Origin: a virus
DNA: 23,986 nt
Reading direction: 5' to 3' (one strand)
Virus record (IMG/VR): IMGVR_UViG_3300029624_000095
Coordinates: 1 to 23,986 of that record
Part shown: in pieces, positions 19,179 to 23,986 of the stretch
How positions within the stretch are numbered: position 1 is the stretch's first letter
How the letters are laid out: each line of letters opens with the position of its first letter
The notes under the pieces: generated by a model
What the model saw: only the letters and a program-made list of their open reading frames with translations
What the model was told of the DNA's origin: nothing
Database searches by the model: none
Position numbers and translations under genes: made by a program

Positions 19179-21065
19179 TCACCGGGGTCCGATAACTCCA
19201 GGGCCCTGGCCGCTCTGGAGCCCGGTCAGCTTCTCAAATCCCAGCCTCGCATACATGGTCGCGTCAAAAAAGTGGTCTTCACCAAACTTGACCACGACTT
19301 CGTATTCCCGCTCTTGCTCCATATTCCACCGTGGTTGAATGCCCAGATTTTGTAAATGGTCTTCCAGTAGAATCAATGTCTCCGCGTCATCTGCTGTATA
19401 GTCTGGAAGTCCGAAACCTCCATGCCGGACTTCTGTTTGCATTTCCTTAACTGCCAGCAGTTTGCTGAACGTTACTCGCTTGGATTTCTCTTCCCACTTG
19501 GCCACGGTCAGCTTTGTATTTTTCATTTGCTTCTGATTGTCCATCGTATCGAAGAAAGCACCGTACGCCTTTGATGGAATCTTTTTCAGCAGTTCTTTGT
19601 TGCGATCTATACCTATTCCGTTCGCATCGTTGACCACAATCATAGCATCAAAAATATCCATGAGCTGGAGTACCCGGATGACGTGCGCTATCCCGGCACT
19701 ATCTGGATTGATTCCGTTGGCTGCCAGGGCTTCATTGTTGATCTCTTCTGCGTAGACCACACACGGCAAGTCCGGCTTGGTCAGGTCTGCTTGATCCGAC
19801 ACAATGACAGCCCATGAACTGTTTTCGCCCCAGTCTACACCTATGGCCGTGCGCCCGTGCCTGCCAGTACGGCCCTTGTACATTGTGTACTGCCGTCGTG
19901 CTGTAATCAAGTCCTGCTGATTCAGGCGACTGGAGCCTTTGATATACGCGACTCCAACCACTTCATTGTAGAACTGCCAGACATAGTTCTGAAGCAAATG
20001 GTAGCGTCGTGCAATCTCTACTCCCGTCTTCCATGCAATCATAAAGACGTTCACATGGTAGCTGCTATGAATATGCTGCAACGCTGGACGTTCCGCTATC
20101 CATTCACTGTTTTTCAAGTAGTGCTGACTGTTCCTGTCCAGGTATTGCCCGCAATGCCTGCAACCGATATAAACCTGGGACAGCTTTTTGAAATACTTCT
20201 CAGTGCCCATTTCAGAGCTGGACGCTTCCCAGAAATTGATAAGATTGTCCGGAAACGTTAGCCGCTGTTTTTTCTTACACTTCGGACAGGTTACATGCCA
20301 ATGGTAGCCACACCCTTCCAGAATCTTTTTGTCGATACCGACGCCTGGAACTGTTGGCGTAGATATGAACCTTTGCAGTCTCCATCTACTGTGCGATAGA
20401 AGCTGCTCAAATACTCCAATGATTGATTCCGGCATGAAATCGAATTCATCGAACGTAACCATGTCCCTGGAGCCAGCCCGACCAGCAGCCCGGCCCAACG
20501 CTCCAGCAATCGAATAGATGCCGCCATTTTTGAATGTTATACGCTCTGTCGCCAGCTTATCAACAAGTCGGTAGATATTCGGACTCTGGTCGATTGCAGG
20601 CTTGATCTTTTCTGTACTGAATCCCGTTCCTGTCTTATCGGTGGGGAAAACATGCGCCACGCCAAACGCCGGATTGGTTGCAAGCATGAACAAGTTCTCA
20701 TTGATCGCATTTTCCGAAAACTCCGATTGCCGTGGCTTGATAACAGACTTGTATTCCGTCCGGTCTTCCAGGTATTGCCTGAGATATGGACGGTGCAGAA
20801 CTTCCGAACGCACGTCATGCGCTCCCCATTCCATCTTTGGACCGGGGCTGGAAAAACTCCAGGGCATCCCAGCAATCCAACGGTTACGCTCAATCCAGGG
20901 AACTATTTCCTTGGATTGCTCATTCTGTTTGCGTACAGCGACGTTGACAAAGAACTGTCGCCGCATTCGGGCTTCTAACGCCTGAATTGGATTGCTTGCA
21001 AGTTTTGGCTGGCTGGGCTCTGGCTTTTTATTCGCTTGCTGGCTGTTCGCCTTGCGCTTCGCCAC
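19179..21065 (-). CDS. terL: Terminase large subunit (GpA-like)
   Basis: A 628-residue DNA-packaging motor of the GpA type. The ATPase part has a K-P-R-Q-S-E-F-S-E-N Walker A-like loop (110-119), an F-P-T-D-K strand and Walker B D-M-V-T-F-D-E-F-D (201-209). A middle zinc-ribbon insertion has C260-P-K-C263 and C302-R-H-C305. The nuclease part begins I-G-V-D-W-G (408-413, D411) and has N-D-A-N-G-I-G and D-D-A-E-T later. It cuts concatemers and drives DNA into the prohead through the portal. The GTG start lies 38 nt inside the preceding gene with a weak ribosome site, so the exact start is uncertain. No small terminase subunit is recognised; the genes just upstream are candidates by position. 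Confidence 0.94.
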   Translation of the reverse strand: MAKRKANSQQANKKPEPSQPKLASNPIQALEARMRRQFFVNVAVRKQNEQSKEIVPWIERNRWIAGMPWSFSSPGPKMEWGAHDVRSEVLHRPYLRQYLEDRTEYKSVIKPRQSEFSENAINENLFMLATNPAFGVAHVFPTDKTGTGFSTEKIKPAIDQSPNIYRLVDKLATERITFKNGGIYSIAGALGRAAGRAGSRDMVTFDEFDFMPESIIGVFEQLLSHSRWRLQRFISTPTVPGVGIDKKILEGCGYHWHVTCPKCKKKQRLTFPDNLINFWEASSSEMGTEKYFKKLSQVYIGCRHCGQYLDRNSQHYLKNSEWIAERPALQHIHSSYHVNVFMIAWKTGVEIARRYHLLQNYVWQFYNEVVGVAYIKGSSRLNQQDLITARRQYTMYKGRTGRHGRTAIGVDWGENSSWAVIVSDQADLTKPDLPCVVYAEEINNEALAANGINPDSAGIAHVIRVLQLMDIFDAMIVVNDANGIGIDRNKELLKKIPSKAYGAFFDTMDNQKQMKNTKLTVAKWEEKSKRVTFSKLLAVKEMQTEVRHGGFGLPDYTADDAETLILLEDHLQNLGIQPRWNMEQEREYEVVVKFGEDHFFDATMYARLGFEKLTGLQSGQGPGVIGPR

Positions 21066-21351
21066 CGTCGCCTGCCTTGGAATCCGCCACGCCCGCTAAT
21101 TTACTAGAAGTCTTTTTTGAACCTTTGGCTTTAGATTGATCTTTGTTACGGTAGGGATTCGGGCCGACCAGGTATTGAATACCGGCTGGACCTTGCTGCA
21201 CATCTACAAACTCATCAATAGCTTCAGGAAATACCATTGCCATTGAATTGTAGATCCGCACTAACATAGGCCAGGAAGCACTGTTCGGCCCATGCACAAA
21301 TACTTTGCCATGACTCTCTGCATGGTTATTGTGAAATTGCTCGAATGTCAT
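21028..21351 (-). CDS. Hypothetical protein upstream of terminase
   Basis: A 107-residue protein with a folded first half (M-T-F-E-Q-F-H-N-N-H-A-E, W-P-M-L-V-R-I-Y-N-S-M-A-M-V-F-P-E-A-I-D-E-F-V) and a Lys/Ser/Gly-rich disordered tail ending P-A-S-E. The ATG at 21351 is preferred over 21357 because AGAGG lies six bases upstream. It overlaps the terminase gene by 38 nt. By position it could be the small terminase subunit, but no helix-turn-helix is evident and it is short, so I leave it unnamed. Confidence 0.8.
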   Translation of the reverse strand: MTFEQFHNNHAESHGKVFVHGPNSASWPMLVRIYNSMAMVFPEAIDEFVDVQQGPAGIQYLVGPNPYRNKDQSKAKGSKKTSSKLAGVADSKAGDGGEAQGEQPASE

Positions 21352-21416
21352 AATCATCCTCTTCGGTTTCGTTGGTACTCCGAAACTTCAGGATTAGCTT
21401 CATTCGATTTTCATTT

Positions 21417-21812
21417 TTATAGATGCCCGCGCCGGGCTTTGTCGTTCAGCATCTTGGAATGCTCTTCAAAGAAGTCGAAGGCTTCCGTCTGTGTAAGCGT
21501 TAGCCGCCGCTCAATTTCAAAATTCTGACCTACATCGAATAGCGGAATTAGATTCCACTTCAATGCAAAGTCCATCATATCGCGGCCCAGCATGGGTGTG
21601 ATATTCGGGTTTCCGGCTGGATCTTTGAAGTTCATGCGCGACGTAAACTGCATTCGGAGATTGTCGGGCAAAGCCTGGAGCTTCCGGTAGTCTTCCATTT
21701 GCTTTTTGGTAAGCTCCCGCTTGATTGCTGGCTCCGGAAAGTACACATAGTACTCCTGTTCCAGATGAATCTTACGACCGCACCACTCGACTACGGGATT
21801 GTGGACACTCAT
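21417..21812 (-). CDS. Hypothetical protein
   Basis: A 131-residue protein. The N-terminal part is beta-like (V-E-W-C-G-R-K-I-H-L-E-Q-E-Y-Y-V-Y-F-P-E-P), followed by a charged helix (K-K-Q-M-E-D-Y-R-K-L-Q-A-L) and a helical C-terminus (L-T-Q-T-E-A-F-D-F-F-E-E-H-S-K-M). The start is four bases after the preceding stop and has no clear ribosome site, implying coupling. Part of the small-gene run before the terminase. No family recognised. Confidence 0.82.
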   Translation of the reverse strand: MSVHNPVVEWCGRKIHLEQEYYVYFPEPAIKRELTKKQMEDYRKLQALPDNLRMQFTSRMNFKDPAGNPNITPMLGRDMMDFALKWNLIPLFDVGQNFEIERRLTLTQTEAFDFFEEHSKMLNDKARRGHL

Positions 21813-21816
21813 GCCG

Positions 21817-22212
21817 CTATTTGACAGAGCGTTGCCATGTACGCAAGCGGTTTTTACGACGTTCCAGTAGCCCCGGTTTACCTACCCGCGCACTGTTCCA
21901 TATACGCCGCATCTGAACTTTTGACGTCCTGGGCTCTGCTGCCGCTTTCCAGAATTCCCACAAGTGCGTTTTCTTGATTGGATGGGTTGTCTGCTTATCC
22001 CATACCAGAACTTCATGCGTACAGGAATGCTTCCGGCTGGACAAAACAAGAATCGCGGTATGTCGATAGTCCCTGAGATTGCAGCAGAACAATACACCGT
22101 CCAACTTGCTATCCTTGATAGCGGCCAACATCTGTCCGGCTGTCACTCGATTAATGGAACAGTTCTCGTACCTCCACATCCGAGTCCGCCCCTCTATCTG
22201 TAGATTAGCCAT
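21817..22212 (-). CDS. Basic hypothetical protein
   Basis: A 131-residue strongly basic protein. The ATG at 22212 is chosen because GGAG lies seven bases upstream and it overlaps the preceding stop by 8 nt (ATGGCTAA); an earlier ATG would overlap by 77 nt. The core has T-A-G-Q-M-L-A-A-I-K-D-S-K-L-D-G-V-L-F-C-C and H-T-A-I-L-V-L-S-S-R-K-H; the tail (L-L-E-R-R-K-N-R-L-R-T-W-Q-R) is Arg-rich and may bind DNA. Position before the terminase suggests a packaging link, not proven. Confidence 0.8.
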   Translation of the reverse strand: MANLQIEGRTRMWRYENCSINRVTAGQMLAAIKDSKLDGVLFCCNLRDYRHTAILVLSSRKHSCTHEVLVWDKQTTHPIKKTHLWEFWKAAAEPRTSKVQMRRIWNSARVGKPGLLERRKNRLRTWQRSVK

Positions 22213-22528
22213 CCAGAATCTCCATAGTGATAGGAGGCCCATACACTTTGTACATTTCTCTGAATGCTTCGACAAACTCATGCACGGGAAGTCCTGGCAA
22301 TGTGTCTGCGAATTCCTCTACTTTTGTTCTGGCAGACGTGTAAGGTATTCCCTGTATCTGGCCCTGCACACCACTGGCAGATGCAAAATCTACCCGGTAG
22401 CAATACAGGCGCACTTCCTTGCCTTTATCCTTTACACCCAGATACCTTTGCTCTTGCGAAGTCATTTTCCGGAGCACCGCAATAACGCTGGCCGACACTA
22501 TATGATCGTTCTGTGGAAATGGTCCCAT
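22205..22528 (-). CDS. Hypothetical protein, first gene of the packaging module
   Basis: A 107-residue protein: M-G-P-F-P-Q-N-D-H-I-V-S-A-S-V-I-A-V-L-R-K-M-T-S-Q-E, then K-E-V-R-L-Y-C-Y-R-V-D-F-A and a C-terminal P-V-H-E-F-V-E-A-F-R-E-M-Y-K-V-Y-G-P-P. It opens the minus-strand run that leads to the terminase, divergent from the SGNH gene, with AAGGTG six bases upstream and the second GTTGACG motif before that. No family recognised. Confidence 0.82.
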   Translation of the reverse strand: MGPFPQNDHIVSASVIAVLRKMTSQEQRYLGVKDKGKEVRLYCYRVDFASASGVQGQIQGIPYTSARTKVEEFADTLPGLPVHEFVEAFREMYKVYGPPITMEILDG

Positions 22529-22550
22529 AGCGCACCTTGAACTGTATTTG

Positions 22551-22563
22551 AATTTGCGTCAAC
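22551..22563 (-). promoter_or_regulatory. 13-bp GTTGACGYAAATT motif, copy 2
   Basis: Minus-strand GTTGACGCAAATT between the divergent 107-residue and SGNH genes. It differs by one base from the copy at 19160-19172 and likewise lies shortly before a minus-strand gene. No -10 box at normal spacing is visible. Confidence 0.4.
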
Positions 22564-22571
22564 ACAAATCT

Positions 22572-22631
22572 ATGAAAAAGATTCTATTGCGGATTGACCA
22601 ACCGGCCCGCCTGTACTGTCTGATCGTATGA
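22572..22631 (+). CDS. Possible 19-codon leader peptide before the SGNH gene
   Basis: A short plus-strand frame starting M-K-K-I-L-L-R-I-D-Q-P and ending C-L-I-V. Its stop overlaps the SGNH start as ATGA, the arrangement used for translational coupling. It has no obvious ribosome site, so it may be chance. Confidence 0.35.
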   Translation: MKKILLRIDQPARLYCLIV

Positions 22632-23383
22632 AAGAACGTCTTTTGAAACTGCTCATGCAGCTTACAATACTCTGGAGAAAAACCAACCAGATCGGAGCCC
22701 GCAACCGCCCGCTTGTAGCTATAGGCGACTCATGGTTCAATCTGACTTACTTGAATCCCGTCGCCATTGATATTCTGGACTACCTTCGTGGGCATTTCAA
22801 TATCATCGACGCTGCATTTCCTGGATACACTCTGCGAAAAGAACTGTCTATGGAAATCTGGAAATTTGCCGCACTACGCCGACCGGACCAGACGTTTCTC
22901 ATTTCTTTGTCCGGCAACGACTATATGTTTCTGGAATTCGGAAAGCTCTACGATCCAGTATCAAAAGAACCCGATATAAACGGAATCATTGAAACCGTTC
23001 AGAAAGTGACTCTTCAAATGCAAACTCTGTTCGCTCGAATTCTGGAACGGTACCCTGAATCGCATATCGTCACGCACGGTTATGACTTCGCATTCATTCA
23101 CTGGTCCAGTAAATTCTGGAAAGGCAGTATGCACAACCATCGCGGATTGACCGACGATCAAATCAGCAAAATTGCCAGCCTGCTTATGCTGGAACACAAT
23201 GCGACCTGCACACGCATATTTGCCGACCATCCACAAGTCCATTTCATTAATCTGCTGAACACACTGGACAAGCCTGAAGACTACTTGGAAGACCTGCACC
23301 CTTCATGGGCCGGAGCCCGCAAACTGGCCTTGAAAATGAAGTGGGCAATTCAGGACAACGTGCCTCGCGAATTATGGACGTAA
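22628..23383 (+). CDS. SGNH/GDSL-type hydrolase
   Basis: A 251-residue plus-strand protein with SGNH-hydrolase blocks: I-G-D-S-W-F (GDS 33-35, nucleophile Ser35), S-L-S-G-N-D-Y-M (block III, Asn97) and E-D-L-H-P-S-W-A-G (His224). The usual D-x-x-H is shifted to E-D-L-H, so the catalytic pair may differ. A block II Gly is plausible at F-P-G-Y. Such enzymes deacylate sugars or lipids; phage versions can act on host surface polysaccharide. No clear signal peptide. It lies against the main direction, with no good ribosome site at its ATG, and runs tail-to-tail into the edge gene with no gap. Fits a moron or receptor-modifying gene. Confidence 0.85.
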   Translation: MKERLLKLLMQLTILWRKTNQIGARNRPLVAIGDSWFNLTYLNPVAIDILDYLRGHFNIIDAAFPGYTLRKELSMEIWKFAALRRPDQTFLISLSGNDYMFLEFGKLYDPVSKEPDINGIIETVQKVTLQMQTLFARILERYPESHIVTHGYDFAFIHWSSKFWKGSMHNHRGLTDDQISKIASLLMLEHNATCTRIFADHPQVHFINLLNTLDKPEDYLEDLHPSWAGARKLALKMKWAIQDNVPRELWT

Positions 23384-23986
23384 CTACTCATCCTGGCTGA
23401 TTGCATACAGGGTTATATCCATCGAAGGCTTTCGGGCCTGCTGATCCAGCTTGCTATAGATCGCGCTGTTCTTTGTGTACAGTCTCACCGCCATGTCTTG
23501 ACTGCTCTGTACAGGAATTCGCACGTCTTCATCAGTAGTGCGGGCTATGCTGTAATTCCACTGGAAAATGTCGTAGTCCCTCCACCGTCGCGGAGCCCCG
23601 ACACTGGCCGCAATCACATCCTTCTCATTCTTGTAGATTCTCCGCGCTGCAACGTAAGCTCCACCTGCTGCTACAATCTCGAAGAAGAACTGCGCGGTAT
23701 CTGCATCCGCATTGCGAAAATTCACTTCAGCCATATTGACTTTGAAGTATTTCCCTGGAAGTGCAAACATATCGAACCGATTGTCGGTAGCGTAGTGATA
23801 GGACAGCTTCGGCGCATCGGCCAGACTTTCTCCGATTTCTACTTGTCCGTTTTCAAAACTGGATACTCTCCACTGTCCCACGCCCAGCACCGCATCTGGA
23901 TCGTCTACGCGCTCAAGTTCCGTGTCGTCTGCTTTCTTCAACACTGGAATCAAGTGGTGCCCCTCCGGAAACCATCGACTCAAATC
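23384..23986 (-). CDS. Partial probable virion protein (runs off the right edge)
   Basis: At least 199 codons, open to the window edge; the first possible start is a TTG at 23983, so the true 5' end is probably outside. The visible part is beta-rich with few charged runs: V-L-G-V-G-Q-W-R-V-S-S-F-E-N-G, F-A-L-P-G-K-Y-F-K-V-N-M-A-E-V-N-F-R, A-Q-F-F-F-E-I-V-A-A-G-G-A-Y-V-A, and a repeated Y/F-rich region to the stop. This composition suits a head or tail structural protein, but I recognise no family. Its stop meets the stop of the SGNH gene tail-to-tail with no gap and no terminator. Confidence 0.75.
   Translation of the reverse strand, partial: DLSRWFPEGHHLIPVLKKADDTELERVDDPDAVLGVGQWRVSSFENGQVEIGESLADAPKLSYHYATDNRFDMFALPGKYFKVNMAEVNFRNADADTAQFFFEIVAAGGAYVAARRIYKNEKDVIAASVGAPRRWRDYDIFQWNYSIARTTDEDVRIPVQSSQDMAVRLYTKNSAIYSKLDQQARKPSMDITLYAISQDE

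Noticed and set aside
1-23986. tRNA genes
   Set aside because: I saw no cloverleaf with a T-loop consensus on either strand by eye; a tRNA scan would settle it.

Overview
This window is a stretch of a tailed double-stranded DNA bacteriophage (or prophage) genome. The evidence is a large terminase, a portal protein, a MuF/SPP1-gp7-like head morphogenesis protein, a lysis pair, and very tight gene packing with ATGA overlaps. G+C looks close to half by eye. Strong GGGAGG-type Shine-Dalgarno sites imply a host with canonical ribosome recruitment. I cannot name the host. Almost everything lies on the minus strand, so the map reads from right to left; only two genes are on the plus strand.

Reading right to left: 23986-22205 holds an edge-truncated probable virion gene, a plus-strand SGNH hydrolase-like gene and the start of the packaging module. 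Four small unknown genes (22528-21028) lead to the terminase large subunit (21065-19179). Three small genes follow, then an approximately 200-bp non-coding gap, two small membrane proteins and the portal (17776-16034). Next comes a short accessory operon (15986-13797): a small exported Cys protein, an Acb2-like cyclic-nucleotide sponge (predicted anti-CBASS/anti-Thoeris), a C5 cytosine methyltransferase, an L,D-transpeptidase-like lysin and a two-helix holin candidate.

From 13740 to 8154 the organisation changes to a chain of small genes, mostly separated by strong intrinsic terminators (13 in all). Eight units start with the same element, TGAGTCATGC, exactly 16 bp, then GAATAYATAG, just upstream of a strong ribosome binding site. 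The first of these elements drives no convincing gene; the roughly 280-nt stretch behind it is full of stable hairpins and ends in a perfect terminator, so I read it as a non-coding RNA. The protein genes here include a RadC/JAB-domain protein, a DUF6908-like protein and many unknowns.

From 8144 to the left edge the virion-type operon resumes: a signal-peptide protein, the MuF-like protein, a zinc metallopeptidase-like protein, a RecU-like nuclease, a zeta-toxin-like kinase, a small acidic protein, an SF2 helicase and a ParB-like protein. Four of these enzymes share a short peptide module (G-K-T, five residues, W-V-x-P), suggesting a common tag, perhaps for capsid loading. The helicase gene also contains an out-of-frame ORF with an excellent ribosome binding site. 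The most novel-looking items are the repeated promoter/terminator cassette, the candidate RNA, the shared tag and the nested gene.
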